A stretch of 64,000 bases of DNA from Trogon surrucura. Lineage: Eukaryota > Chordata > Aves > Trogoniformes > Trogonidae. The first letter of the stretch is position 1; every line of letters begins with the position of its first letter. Below, one piece after another: positions 10,847 through 53,699 of the stretch. A model generated the notes under the pieces. It had not been told where the DNA came from. It saw only the letters and a program-made list of their open reading frames with translations, and ran no database searches. A program made the position numbers and the translations under genes. The stretch is from NCBI GenBank assembly GCA_020746105.1, contig CM036628.1, forward strand, positions 2,552,001 through 2,616,000. The letters are read 5' to 3'.

Positions 10847-10864
10847 ATGAGAAGACTCGAGTAG
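10847..10864 (+). promoter_or_regulatory. Short upstream ORF in the first coding exon of ATP7A
   Basis: The exon that carries the ATP7A start probably begins at 10845 (acceptor GGCCAACAG). Within its 29-nt leader is ATG plus four codons and TAG (MRRLE), ending 9 nt before the main ATG at 10874. If the exon border is right, scanning ribosomes meet this uORF first. Its start context (ACAGCAATGA) is weaker than that of the main start (CACCATGG). Confidence 0.5.
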
Positions 10865-10873
10865 AATTTCACC

Positions 10874-28840
<17,967 letters not shown>

Positions 28841-31800
28841 GAGGCTCGCCCCTTTCCTCCCACCACTGCTAAGCAAAAAAAAAAAACAAACCAAAAAGCC
28901 GACAACGAAACAACCTGAAGCAAAATGAAAAACCAACCAAAACAGGCTGTCTAAAAGTTTGTGCATGTACTGATCGTTCCTGGAGGTCTTGCAGTGACTT
29001 TCCAGGGTTGTTTTTCTTTCTTTTTTTTTTTTGTTTTCTTTTTTTTTCCTCTTTTTTTTTTTTAAACTAGACTTACCAAAAGAAGTGGTGCCGGGGCCGT
29101 TCATGCTTGCAAGCAGGGCCAGGTTTCCCGTTCCCTGAAGTGTAACACTTCCTTGGCAAAACATCAGAATACGTTAAGGAAGCAGCAACTTACTTCGTGG
29201 CCTTATAACAGGCTACTTGATGCATTATCAATTTTCGTACTGTGTTAAAAAAAAAAACAACAAAAAAGACAGATTACTGCATCTGCGAAATACTGAAGGT
29301 TCTGTGTTTGCAGATGGATGTGCCTTACTTGAAAACTGGACCCCTCTTGTTTCCGTAGGCTGCCTTTTACCGATTTCTCTTTTTTTTTTTTATTGTTGGT
29401 TTTGGTTTTTTTAACAAATGTCTGGTTGCAGCTTTTCACGCTCCCAGTCTCAAATCGTCTCGCCGCTTGATATCTGGATTCCTGCGAGGCAGAGATAACT
29501 GAGAGGTTTGAGGTTTGCTTTCCAACGTCGTGCCCGCACTTAACTCTTCCCACGTGTGCCCCGCCACACTCCTCCTGCTGAGATTTGCCTCTTCCCAGCC
29601 TCGCTTGAGCCAAAAACCTCCTGCAACGCCTGGATGCTACTAGCACTCCTTAAAGGAACCAGAATAGTTTGGACCCGCAGCCTGCTTGTAAAACGTTTAC
29701 AGTTCAGCCTAAAAACCACCCCAAAAATTTATTGCGTGTTCGACAGCGCGCTCGCATTAGCTGCTTGTAAAGCTGAGTGTGTGTGTGCTAGGAATCATCC
29801 AGAACGTGCTCCAGAGCTTGATCCGAGCCGCCTTTCCTGGAGATGTTCGGATCCAGGCTTTGTGAATTAAGACAGTCTTCACTTCTTACCCAACCAAAAT
29901 GTCAAAACGCAGGTTTTTGATGCTTAAATCATGAATATTAAAAATATTCTCGGCGAGAGATAAAGGCGTTCATCACCTGGTAGCTCCCTGCCCGTTTGTT
30001 ACTTAATAAACCTTGTTCCTCGTATCTTCTGTTGAGACGTCTGAAGCAACGACTGCCTTCAATAACGCGGAGTTACGTTACGAAATGCCGTCCGCGGTGT
30101 AAACGTGTAATTCCTATTTGTGTTCACGGAGAGGAAATAATTCACTGTGGAGTATGATAAAGAGGTCTCTCTACTGTTCTCGTTTTTGCCTTGAAGTCAG
30201 TGTGTAGATCGTGTATGTAAGAAGTCGTAAGTAAGTGGATTTTGCTTTTTATCCGAGAACTACCAGAAGAATACGCGTGTGGGAGCAGGAGAGCTGCGCT
30301 GTGCAACGCGCTGTTGGTAAATCAGTCTCTTTGTTTCGTGGCAGCGAGTAGAACAACGTAATCTGCTGCTGCCGCCGCTTGTTTTAAGAAACAAAACACT
30401 CCTGTTGCAGTTTTTAGGTTCTTAATATCGCTACGTGAGCATAGATTATTCTTTTAATTAGGTTATAGCTCTGTGTGGGTGTTGTAGTGTTAAGAAATGC
30501 TGAGATACGTTACTGCAAAGCCATTCCTTAAGGTCTTCTCAGTTTTCGGCAGCAGAGCTGATTCTTACCAAGGCGACAGCTGCCGAAAAACCGTCGCATC
30601 GTGTTATAATGGCTCTTTTTGGTGCTTCACGACCGTAGGAGTTGCTTCCAAAGATTTCATGTTTTTTTGTTTACCCATCCTCGTTCTCGGTGGTGTTCCA
30701 GGCAAGACTCTGCAGATGAAAGGGAATTATTCCACACCTTTGGGTCTGGGTTGTGCGGTGAAGACACACGGCAGATCCCAGCCCACTTTGGGGCAGGAGT
30801 TTCCCTGCTGCAGGTGCTGGTTACGGTATATGTGACGTGGAAATGACAGACATCATGCTCGTATTACAGAAAATGAAGTAGTAATTTAAGCCTAAATTCC
30901 TCGTTGGTAGAGAAAGCGGCATGAAGAATTTGTTGAATTATGTCCGAGTGTGTTTTTAGAGCACTTTGGCTTCAGCCTTCTGTTCGAACTGTCCGTAAGT
31001 TGAACGTTTCTGGTGGAACACTGGCTTTATCGCCAAATTTTTGCCCAATACATGTGTTTTTTCCAGCCTTTTTCATTTTCTGCAAACCCCAACATTTGAT
31101 CAGGCTACTTTTCAAACCCAGGGTGGTTAATGAGGTGCAGAGATGATGATCAGGGAACGAGGAACAGTGAAATGCTGGCTGAGAGGGAGTGGGGGAGCAA
31201 CTTGTAAGTCCAGACAGAGGATCGAGCTCTAGAGAGAAGGAATAATGACGCTAAAGCCCAGTGTTACCCCCAGAACGAAGAGGCATCAGGTGGTTCTGAC
31301 AAATCAAGGCTGGAATGGAGATGAAGCTTTTTAATTCGAGCAGCTGTTGGGTTCTGAGGCAGCTCTGGTAGAGTCAGCAGAGGTGGGAAGGCAAATCGCT
31401 CTCGTCTTTGTGAAAGAGGCTCCCGTCGAAGCGACGCCACCAAAAGCAGTGGCCGGGACTTACTGACCCAGGAAGTTCCTTTCAGTCCACTTTTGCTCTT
31501 CAGGAAAATCCCACCTGGGCTTGTCTTTTGAACTTCAATTTAGCGCACGGTGTCATCTTAAATTCTATACATCACTCAAAATTCAGACTCCAGGCCTTTG
31601 AAAATGGGTTGTCCATCCCCATCCCCTCCTGCAAACGCTGCGATGCTGACCTGCCGCATGGCCATCGCGTGATTAAAATATCCTATAAGGTGCTTTCTGT
31701 TGAAGAACCAAAATGTTTCTCCGCTTGAATGTGCCGTGCAAGTGAAATAACGTGGGAGCTAAATGTTTTCCCAAGTGTAAATGTTTTAATAATGTAAATA

Positions 31801-32330
31801 TGTTACTCCTGTCGGAGACAGTTTGGATTCAGGAGTTTAAAGTGTCACTTGGAAACATAGTTACAAATGAAATGGTATTACTAGTTTGTCTATTTTATTG
31901 TTTTCTGTATCTAGCTATTTATAAAACCTGTGCTCCATGTAAAAAAAACCAAGTACAGATGCTCGAGGCTTTAAAAATTGATCACTGAATCTTACCAATA
32001 AACTTTTAAAGGAGTAGAAACTTGAAATTTTATATCAAAAAGAATGTGAAGCTGTCAAAACACAATGGAAACAAACATTTTTTTTTTTTATTTATTAAAA
32101 GTTACTTTTTTTTTTTGGCTTAGAACCTCCAACAAAATGTTGTAAACTTGAGAAAATTTTTTTTTTTCACTCTATTTCAATATGAAGAATGGATAAACGA
32201 ATGCCGTTGTGGAACGTTAATTCAGTGCTGTTACATTTCTTTGCATCTAGAACCATGTAGTCTCGCGCGTCCTCTTCTTTTAAGACTCCGCTTGTAAGCT
32301 GTCTAATAAAAACATAACGAGTGAAGACTT
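28841..32330 (+). other. ATP7A: ATP7A 3' UTR
   Basis: AT-rich non-coding sequence after the stop codon, with T- and A-runs and no credible ORF. Candidate polyadenylation signals are at 30005-30010, 31997-32002 and 32305-32310 (AATAAA each). The long form, about 3.2-3.5 kb, agrees with the several-kilobase 3' UTR of mammalian ATP7A. A Pumilio-type TGTAAATA is at 31793-31800. The true end is not determined. Confidence 0.6.
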
Positions 32331-32747
32331 TTGAATCGTGTTTTCTTAAATATTTTTTTTGCTGACTTACCTGATTCCCCTGCAGGCTGTGCACAATTCC
32401 TCCCCAACCGTGGCACCTCTGGGCGATTCTGCACCGTCACGGCCCCAGAGAGGTCAAAATGTGCACGGACGGGACGGAGGCGCTGGCCGAAACGCTCACA
32501 GACGGGACGGAGGTTCCGACAGTGGTTCCGCGTGTCGCGTGTGCTTCGTCTTCCCCGGGTTGGAGCTCTCCGGGTGAAACGGGAGAGGTGAAGCGCTGTT
32601 GCTTTTTGCTCGTTCGGCAAAAGGCTGAGGATCGGGATTTCTGCGTCCAGCTCTGCTAAAACGTGTCGCCTTGAGCGAGATGTTCAGCCTCTAGGGCTGT
32701 CGGCAAGTGGAAACTTGGGGATAAGTGGCAGGAGTCACCGTGTTCCG

Positions 32748-33110
32748 GAATCGTGGAGTAGCTGAGGCTGGAAAAGACTGCTGGAAGTCACGTAGTCGAA
32801 GCTACGTGAGCAGGTGAGCTAGAGCTGGTTGCTCAGGACTGAGATTTTTTTTAATATCTCCACCACTTCTTTGGGCAGTCTGTTGCAGTGATCAGTCACC
32901 CTCACGGTAAAAAAAAGTGTTTTCTCACGTTGGGGTGAAATTTCCTGTGTCCGTTTGTGCCTGTTGCCTCTCGTTTCACTGGGTTCTGCCCGCCGAGAGC
33001 CTGGCTGAAGCACAGGGGTTCCTGCGGTCGCTCGTGTCCCAAAGCAAAACGCCAAGAGTGAAGCGGTAGAGAAAATTCCCCACGAGTGCTCCTGTGCTCC
33101 CCTTGGGGAG
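32748..33110 (-). mobile_element. Old CR1 fragment (minus) downstream of ATP7A
   Basis: The minus strand reads FFTVRVTDHCNRLPKEVVEI, the recognisable CR1 ORF2 C-terminus (compare [19 protein letters not shown] in the copy at 19610). A diverged 3' end (TCGTGGAGTAGCTGAGGCTG) lies at 32750. It is much more decayed than the ATP7A intron copies. The element may extend to about 33340. Confidence 0.7.
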
Positions 33111-33344
33111 GTGGCTGGTCTGCCATCCCCAAAGCAATCATTTGGGTAAAAACGTAAAACAAATCTGCCAAGGCCTTGATAATGTCCTGGCAGCATTGGA
33201 AGCAGCAAGGAGCAGGAACAGCTCCCACTGATGTCTCTAGAAGAGGTCCTGGCTGCCCAGTTGGTGCCCGGGTTGTGGTCTCTGAGGACCAGCACATCTC
33301 CAGGGACCAGGGCAGAAAAAAGGTGCAAAGATTGAACGGGTTTT

Positions 33345-36300
33345 ACGTTTCTGAGTTTCCTCGGAGCGTCTCTCAAGCGTTTTAAGCAAACAGTGACTGA
33401 ACGCTCTAGTATTCCTTTGATTTGTTTCTCTTTTTGTTTTTTTTATGTCTGCACAATCCAAAACACTTCTTATTCCCGTGTTTCCCAGGCTGCCTCTCCA
33501 CAGGGCCTCGTGCCTGTTTGCAGGTAGATTGGCCGGGTTGGTTTCTGGAATTGCATGGTACCGTTTTTATCATATGGCCGGGGGGGGATCTCCCTTTTGA
33601 TTTTGCTGCATTACTCAGACCAGATCATTGGTCTCCAAACCACAGCCCTTCAGTTTGATTCACACAAACACACAGGTGAGGGCAGCAGACGTCTGCGATC
33701 TGTCGAAACCTGCCCCAATCCCATTCGTTTTGGCCAATGAATGAGACGAAAGGGGCAGGAGGATGCAGGCGATGGCTACGTCAGTCTAAAGGACGGCTTC
33801 TGTTTCGTGTTCCTAGAAATGACTTCCTAGGATGGTCATAGGACTAATGCCAGATCCTTGGGTTTTTCCTCCACCAGCCCTTTGCCCTCCTGGCTTTGCT
33901 GTACTGGTTAATTTAAAATGTACAGGGTTTGAACTGTTTGCGTGGGCTTTTTTCTTTAAATATTTGCAGCGTGTTCTAAATATTTCGCAACAGGGAGAAG
34001 GACAGAGAGGTGACTCAAGCGTGGAGCTGAGCTTTGAGTCTCGAACGCGTGCCTGTAATACTTTCCTTTTCCTCGTATCTTGTTTATAATGCACAAACTC
34101 TGGTGCCCTGGCCTTATCCCACCTGGAATTATTTTCTGCCATTGCAAATGTGGCTTCCTATTCCCCTACTTCATGTTCTTCACCAGAAAAACGGAGAATA
34201 AGCAAGCAGGCATAAAAGCAGAGTCGACCTCCCAACCGTAAGGCACACAGAGCCACCTCGCGTATGACCACAAGGTGTCCGTGTGGCTGCAGTTCCGCCC
34301 CAAACCGCGCTAACTTCAGGTGATTACAGACTTCTTACACAATCCTCTGCCAGCACACTGGGTGTCTGTAGTTGCAGTGGAGTTAGATCTACTGAGTATT
34401 GGTGGGGTCTGTTTATTTATTTTTTATTTATGGCTTCCTTAGGCCTTTACTCCTGAATGCTCATTTCTAACTGGGGAGAAGCAAGTGTCGCACTGTCCCC
34501 TCCCCTCGGTGTCTCCAATCTTACATTACTGTGGGTGCTCAAGTTACTACGTTCCTGTACTTGTGACATTTCCCCTTGGTACTGCTTTACCCCTAGGAGG
34601 TGGCATGCACGCTTTCCTAAATTCAGCTTTGTCCTAATGAACGACTCCATTTACCAGGGAAAGTAGGAGGTGTTGCAAACCTGTGGTTGTGGCTTGCAGC
34701 TGCGGAGCCTTCTTGTCTGTGTCAGCATCAAGGAATTTAACTGTTGCCTTTGAAGCAAGCAGCACAGCACAAAGTAGAAGGGAGAGAAGGCAGTAGGTTG
34801 GTTTCAGAACAGCGGACTAGTTAGCTCCTGTGGATTTGGAGTACACTTCCCTTATCTTCTTACCAAGAGTCCCTTTAACCTGAGTGTTGGTTCACCTGCT
34901 GCCGGTTGTGCTTCAGGCTCTGCAGTTAAAAGCAGCTCTTGGCAGCTGTTCCTGCCTGACCGTGATCCCCACTCGTATGAGAGCTCCTTTGCTGAGCAAA
35001 TCCTGGAAGAGGATCTGAAAATGGAGCGCTCCCAGCGGCTGGGAAGGCTGGATCCAGGACAAGCTCAGGATTTGACTCTTGTACCTTGGTGAATGTTGCG
35101 TTAACATCAGTACTTCCAGACATTCCTGCCCACCGGTGATGCTGCGAGTGCCCTCCAGCTCCTCTGGGTCTCAAAGACCCTGCTGGCTCGGGCACGGTCA
35201 GGGCTGGTTTACTAATTCGCAGGAGGACCCCTGGGTACACTCCAGGTTTACTCTGCAGTCGATACTGAGACCATTACCGGACCCAATTTAATTAGAACCC
35301 CGATTGTATGATTTATAGCTATAGATGATAAACTACAGTGATTGCCTGGTCTTCTCCATCCTAACAGATGTTTGCTTAACAAGTGATTTCATGTCACCTA
35401 TTCGTTTGTTCCCACTTGTGTTATTTCAGCTTTTATTGCTGTTAGGATTCCCTATAATTTGAGTAAAATGACATCTCTAATCTGTCTCAGAGGCCCATCC
35501 AGGCTTTTCCAAACCTTCTGACAAGTCTTGCAGCAGGAGACTCCAGCTCTTCTGCCCCAGAGCCCACACGGGCTGGATGTTCTCATAGCAAGATCTTAGT
35601 TTGGCTCTTTGCATATCTTCTTATTTTGTTTCTTGTAAGCACATGCTTGTTTTCGTCTGGTTTTGCCCGCACTTGACTTGCCTCTTGTTGGCTGTTCCTC
35701 AAAGCTTGCCCCTTCTGTCAGTAAATAACCGGTTTCGCCAGGGGCTCAGCTTGCCATCGCCGCTTCCTCAGCAGCGTCTACGTTCAGCAGGCGCGGTGAA
35801 AAAAATAAATGTGCCAGCAAAGAGAAGGGCCTGGCTATCCTACGGGGAAAAGTCAAAAGACCAGGAGCTCCTTTTCCCGGCAGCGTACGGTCCATTACGC
35901 TGCATTATTTTTGTGCAGCGTTCAGCCCACAGAGTTACAGGCCACAGCTACACGCGTTCGTGCGCTGGGGTAGGCAATTTTTGGACCCAAACCGTACTTC
36001 TGGAAAGTGTATTCTTAAAAAAATGGGGTTTGTCTTGAAAAGTATTAATCTATCCAGGTCATTTAAAAATATCCTGGGTTTTGTCTCGATCTTTCAGTTG
36101 GGATGCTGGGCCTGCAGCCGTGCCCACCAGCGGGCACGCAGTCAACATTTAGGGATGACTGACCCTCCCATAAGATCCAGAACTATAACTTTGGATGTTT
36201 AGAGATCGGAAATGAAAGAAGATTAATTTTGGTGAAATCTGATCAGGTGCTTAAAGGGGAAACAGAGAAAATAGCTGATTCCTTCCAAAAGCTGGAAGAA

Positions 36301-36440
36301 TAATGACTAGGCATGTTTGGTTTTGTTTATTTTTCCCCACAGAAAAAGCATTTTGTGTGCTGTTCTGCGAGACTTGTTTTTAATTCTATGGTCTTACATA
36401 TTTTTTAAATTCATGGGTGGGGGTTATGTAGTTTTTAAAT
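33345..36440. other. ATP7A-PGK1 intergenic sequence, no gene seen
   Basis: About 3 kb of unique-looking sequence without a supported exon, RNA gene or recognisable repeat. Open frames here are under 150 codons and show no family motif or codon bias. Confidence 0.5.
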
Positions 36441-36449
36441 TCATGAGGC

Positions 36450-36728
36450 ACAGACGGGGATCGAACCGGCGTCCAGACCGCGCCGGGGGCCTCCGTGCGG
36501 GACGTGACCGAGCCTCGCGCCGCAGCCCGCCCTCCCGCGGGGGCGGGAAGAGCGCGGACGGGCAGGCGGATCGACCAGTAGAAACGCGCAGCCGGCGGCG
36601 CGGTCCAATCATTGAGGGGCGGGGGCGGGGCGAGCTGTGTGCCCGGCGGCGCTGGCGGTGGCTGCGGCAGAGCGCGGGCGGCGGCGGAGCAGAGCGGTTC
36701 GGCGGGTCGGGTCGGGCTGTGAGCAAAG
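36450..36728 (+). promoter_or_regulatory. PGK1: PGK1 CpG-island promoter
   Basis: GC-rich TATA-less promoter. A CCAAT box at 36605-36609 is followed by GC boxes (GGGGCGGGGGCGGGGC, about 36616-36631), the architecture known for the mammalian PGK1 promoter. Transcription probably starts about 36640-36700. The island continues into intron 1. Confidence 0.7.
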
Positions 36729-48920
<12,192 letters not shown>

Positions 48921-49360
48921 AGAGCAGAATATCGCCCCACTTCCCGGTCCTGTGCACAGCCCCTGAGATTCAACACTTCAGCGCTTCTGTATTTCAGCTC
49001 TGCGATAGGCAGATCACAGAATGTAAACCGAAACTGGACAGGGTGTGAGGAGAAGACAGCGGAGATCTTTTGCGACTGCAGTTTACATGATGTGGATTTG
49101 TCCACTCTTATCCCACTTGAATTAACATAGTGAGTTTAAACTGTCGTTGTGAATTTAGAGTGTATATATTTATATTTTGCCTTTTCAACAAGATCAATCC
49201 CTGTTAGACACGTCTGTTTCTCAGAAAGGAGTGCACTGTTTAGCTTTCATGTTCTTAGCGGGCATTTTCATCACTTGACACGGTTCAGAAACAAGAGGGG
49301 ACTCCAGTTTTTTGGAGGCTGATTGTAATAGCTGCTGAATAAACATATTTAAAGTGCTCC
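48921..49360 (+). other. PGK1: PGK1 3' UTR with poly(A) signal
   Basis: Non-coding tail of the last exon. AATAAA at 49338-49343 gives a UTR of roughly 440 nt. A Pumilio-type TGTATATA lies at 49161-49168, inside an AU-rich stretch. Confidence 0.75.
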
Positions 49361-52050
49361 CAGTTTGCATACGGTCCTTCTTTCAGATTTTTAGAATGGT
49401 CTACTGAAAATATCTTCATTCCAGCATCAGGAGCCAAGAGACACTTTTCCTTTTTGCACTAATTGGAGTGGTTTTAAATAGCCTTTTATTTTTGTCCAGT
49501 GGATCCATACGCGCCCAGTCATCATCAAAGTGAATTTTACTTGTAAGGAAGTAAATTGTGACAGATGTGCTGTCACCTTAAAACTTCCGTGCCATCAAGT
49601 AAGAAAGTAAGGTGAAATTTTGAATGTGCAAGTCTAGGTAAAATCAAAAAACAAGTATAAATTTAAAAGCGTCTCTCATCTGCAGAACTCCTTTCAGAGT
49701 AGGTAACTGAGGCGTCTTCTGAAGCTTGAAAAATGAGGTCGGTAAAAACTGAGTCAGAGGCCAACAGAAGTGCAGCACACCTCTGCTTGAGTCTGCTCCT
49801 AAAGGTACTAAACCCAACGTAGTAAACCCGCACCGTTGCGCAGCGATGCCTGTGTGTGTGGTTAAGCACGTTGCAGAACCCCGAGGGGTGTCGGCGGAGA
49901 ACCGCCAGCGCGGTGCAAGTGCGCGAAGCTGGGATTTCCATTTTGACTGTCAGGCCGTGGCTCCTGCGCTTGCTGCAGGACCACACGATGTGGCTCTGAA
50001 CCAAACCCAGTCGGACTCCAAACTCGGACGTGCCTCTGAGCATCCCAAAGTGTGGTTTGGGTTATGCTGGCAGTCACGGCTCTGCTCGTAAGAACTGGAA
50101 GAAGACGCAGCGCTCCAGCTGAACCGCTTGTGTGTCTTCCTGCTGGATCAGAGAAAAGTAAGTGATGTAAGCGGCGATTGCCTGGTTTTATCCCTGGTGA
50201 ATTCCCAGCAGTGCCGCTTCCCGGGAGGTTTTGCGTGGCCTGAATAGTATAAAGCAGCCGGGATGAAGCGTGGAGAGAATCTTTGAGGTAAGCAGGAAGC
50301 CACAACACAGAGTACGCTTTCCAGTTCGTTTGTATGTATGTACATAATATTACCAAAACGAAATGAAAGCACGTGTCCTAAACAGCCACAGCCTATTTGC
50401 CAGATTTTACTCGGTCACGGTGGGATGAGAATTAAAGCCCAGTAACGCTGAAGCGGGTATCAAGCCGCGTGTGAAATACACGCTTGTGGCATTCTGAAGC
50501 TAAAAATGACTATTGCAAAGAAAAGAAACTGGCAATAACGCGAATGGCTGCAGCACCGTGGCTTTCTCCTCCCCCTCCCTCCTTTGTAAGTCTCCCAAGC
50601 ATTGTCTGATTACGCATGAATGATGCAGATTTTTGCTTTCTTGCTGTTACCCGTGTTTTCCAGGCGGGGGTGCAGACCTCCGACAGCTGCAGTAACGAGG
50701 CAAAGAAAGGAGCGAGCTCGTTGGCCACAAAAAGACTATGGATTTTGGAAATCCAGTCCTACAAAAACAAACACTCCACCGTGTTTTAGAACAGATCATT
50801 CTTGTCTGGCTCTGGCGAACGAGGCCTCGTGGCAGCACGGCCCATTTTAGTGTCACTCTTAGACCCCTCTGTTGCCAAATTCCCATGGAGCAATAACAGA
50901 CTTTCCCTCTGTAGCTCCTTTCTTGGTGTTTACAGTGAGGGGTTGGTGTGTGGTCGCTACCTCTGCTGGGATTTTTTCCCCCCTTTTCATCGAAGGCAAT
51001 GAAACAAAGCTATCTGTAATCAAATAGGGCAAGGAGTACTAATGCTCGCTGAACGCAGATAACAGCATTTTTCCACCCAACTTTGGATGCTTGCTATTCA
51101 TCTCTCTAAAATGTCCTTTTGTTTCCACAGGGCTTGTAACTAATGGGATGTTCAGGACTGTGTGCTCAACGCAGCAAACCTTGTAGAGCAAGGCCAGAGA
51201 GATACCCAGCTCTGGGGGTTGTAAAGAAAAAATGGATGAAATATTTCAACGTGAGATCACAGGGGCTGTACGCCTGATGACCAGCAGCTGATAATTGAGT
51301 GACAGCGTTTCCACATATTTATTTATTTTTTAAACAACTACTATTGTTATTTTTTAGCACTGGGTTATTGCAGTGATAAAATATTCTTAAGGCATCTAGG
51401 GGTTCCTTCTGCCACCCAGTTTTACATCCTCTGGAGTCACACCAGTCTTCCTAGATCATTTTGGCGTGTGTTCTGACACCTCTTCTAGACATGAACCTTT
51501 CACAGCTCTGTTTTTTCACTTTTACTGCTTTTGTTGAGTGTTTTTGGGGTAAGGAACGCTGCTAGTTGGAAACATCATGGAAGAGGCATTAGAAGACAAA
51601 GCTGTTGCAGAAAGCTTGTGAGGTGATGAATATAACAGATTTAGCATGTGAACGGGTTGATAATAAGAGCTGGATGAACTAAAAAATAAAAAGCCTAAAT
51701 CCGTTACAGCTGCGATTATCAAAAATTTCAACATGAAATCCTTTAAAATTGTTGTCAACAAAACAAGCTGGAAAACCAGCCGCAGCCCTGTGGCACCGCT
51801 CGCCTGGCGGCCACGTGCCGGGAAGGGGCCCAGGACATTCTTAATATTCGCCACTCTGGCTGTCCCGGAGCGCAGCGGTGGCGAATGTACCTTCAAACCG
51901 ACTAAAACATCAGGACTCTTTGCCGTGGCTCTGCCTTTCTGCGGGAAAGGGCCTCCTCCGGGCAGCGGCCATTTTGTGAGCGCCTCCATGCCGGCGGGTA
52001 GGGCATCCCCCTTCCTCGGAGACAGCGATGGCCATCTCCTGCCCCTCTTT
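49361..52050. other. Region downstream of PGK1, no gene seen
   Basis: No supported exon on either strand. In human the next gene, TAF9B, lies tail-to-tail with PGK1; its histone-fold wording was looked for here on the minus strand and not found. The remaining open frames are short and featureless. Confidence 0.5.
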
Positions 52051-52059
52051 TCCCCCTGT

Positions 52060-53030
52060 GTTCCCCGTGATGCTTGGTGCGCCTCACAGCCCCGGCTTTC
52101 ACAGAGGATCGTTGTGCTTTTTAGCTCCCGGCGTGTCCCAGGCTGGCTGGAGAGGAGCGGGGGCACCTGCCTGGAGGGTCTCTCCTCCATCGGCCAAGGC
52201 CTCGAAGCCTGAAGGCACCAAGAGAGGCGGCTCCCTTCGCACCCGGGGCCGTGTTGCCGTGGGGCCGGGCAGCTCCCGCCGGCGGGCGCTGAGGCGGCGC
52301 CGCTGGGGCGGGCAGGCGGGCCTACACTTCCCGGCCGCCTTTGCAGGCGCCGGCCCAGCGGGGGATGCCGGGTGCCGTAGTTGCAGCCGCCTGGTGAAAG
52401 TTAATAACCGAAGCCGGGCTAGGCAGGCACTTCCCAGAGCTCCTCGGTGTCTCTCCTGGCCATGCCGGCTTTGTCGCGTCGGAGAGAAGAGGAGCAAGAT
52501 GGATGAGCGGGCGGCCGCCGGGGCAGGCGCCCGCGGGGTAAGGAGCGGGTGTGGAGCGGGGAGAGGGGGGAGCCTCGGGCCGCTTTTGCGAGGCGGCCGC
52601 TGCCCCGCCGACCTCCCGCCATGAGCAGCGGGGGGGGGGGGTCGCGGCCGGGATGCCGGGCTTGCGGTGTGGGTGTGGGGAGGGGGCAGGTGCAGCGGGC
52701 TCCCCGGGCTGCTGAGGCGAGGGCGCCGGCTCCCGCCCAACGGCCGCGGTGGCGCCTGAGGGAAGTGCCGGCCCGCCATAGCCCCCCGCCACAGCAGCCC
52801 CTCCTCGCACCTTCCGGGAGGCTCTGCCGAGGCGGGGTCCCCCCGCTCAGAGCCCGGGGAAGGAGCTTCCCGCCGCCCTCAGGGGGACTCCTCTGCTTCC
52901 CCGGGGCCGGTGGGCGGGCGGGGGCAGCTCCGCGGCTCAGCCCGCAGCCCCCGGACCGCGGCCGGTGTCGGGGGTCGCCTCAGGTACCTCCGGGGAGCTC
53001 GGGAAGGTCTCGTCGTGGGCGAGCGGCGAG
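52060..53030 (+). promoter_or_regulatory. CpG island with opposed ZNF143-like motifs
   Basis: GC- and CpG-rich kilobase typical of a housekeeping promoter. CTACACTTCCCGGC at 52322-52335 and the inversely oriented ATGCCGGGTGCCGTAGT at 52365-52381 resemble the ZNF143/Staf site (ACTACAATTCCCAGCATGC) in the two directions. It probably drives the candidate exon at 52499. Confidence 0.5.
52499..52537 (+). CDS. Candidate first coding exon of an unidentified gene
   Basis: ATG in fair context (GCAAGATGG) inside the CpG island, then 13 codons (MDERAAAGAGARG) and a consensus donor GGG|GTAAGG in phase 0. The same frame is open upstream, so a longer 5' coding part is not excluded. No matching second exon was recognised in the remaining 11 kb; a long first intron leaving the window is possible. 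The Ala/Gly-rich text gives no hint of family. Confidence 0.4.
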
Positions 53031-53232
53031 GAGAAGGCTCTGAGGTGTTGTGATGGGGACTGTTTGATGTGTATGGTAGTAGGGGCAGAGGAGTTGGTGT
53101 GAAGAAGAGAGCAGAACCCTCCTGTCCCTTCTCAGGTCCTTTTTCAAGCCCCAGTAGTGCAAAGGGATGTTTTGCTCCCCGCAGTCCCACAGAAGAGGTC
53201 CAGGGGCCCTGCCCCTGCCACAGCTGCAAGAG

Positions 53233-53690
53233 ATAGAATCACAGAATAGTTTCAGCTGGAAGAGACCTTGGAGATCATCGAGTCCACCCTTTGTCCCAGC
53301 CCTATGAACCCACTGATCTGTGTCCCCCAACACAACACCCACCCGTTGCTTAAACCCCTCCAGGGATGGGGACTCAACCCCCTCCCTGGGCACCCTGTGC
53401 CAATGGCTGACAACCCTTTCAGTAAAGAAATTCTTCCTAATATCCAACCTGAACCTCCCCTGGTGCAATTTAAATCCATTTCCCCTCATCCTATCACTCT
53501 CCACGAGGGAGAGCAGACCAAGTCCCACCTCGCTACACCCTCCCTTCAGGCAGTTGTAGAGAGCGATGAGATCTCCCCTCAATCTCCTCTTCTCTAGGCT
53601 AAACAGCCCCGGATTTTGCCCCCGATGGTGCCTGCTCTGCCTCCCCTCCAGAGTCCCTGTCCCCGCCAGCCCCGAACACCCCCAGGAGCA
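53233..53690 (-). mobile_element. CR1 LINE 3' fragment (minus)
   Basis: Starts with the complement of the CR1 tail (AGAATCACAGAATAG and GATCATCGAGTCCACCC) and on the minus strand reads [20 protein letters not shown], then [20 protein letters not shown] and [11 protein letters not shown], a well-kept CR1 ORF2 C-terminus. It is truncated at its 5' end. It belongs to a different CR1 subfamily from the ATP7A intron copies (LYNCLKGG rather than VYKYIKGE). Confidence 0.93.
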
Positions 53691-53699
53691 GAGCCGCAC

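Noticed and set aside
36453..36535. tRNA-like T-arm text (GGTTCGATCCCCG on the minus strand) upstream of PGK1
   Set aside because: No matching 5' acceptor strand or A box is found at the right distance and the T stem has a mismatch; it is a chance match within the CpG island.
52099..52810. 162- and 226-codon minus-strand ORFs in the 52-kb CpG island
   Set aside because: Pro/Arg/Ala-rich GC artefacts without start context, splice signals or family text.
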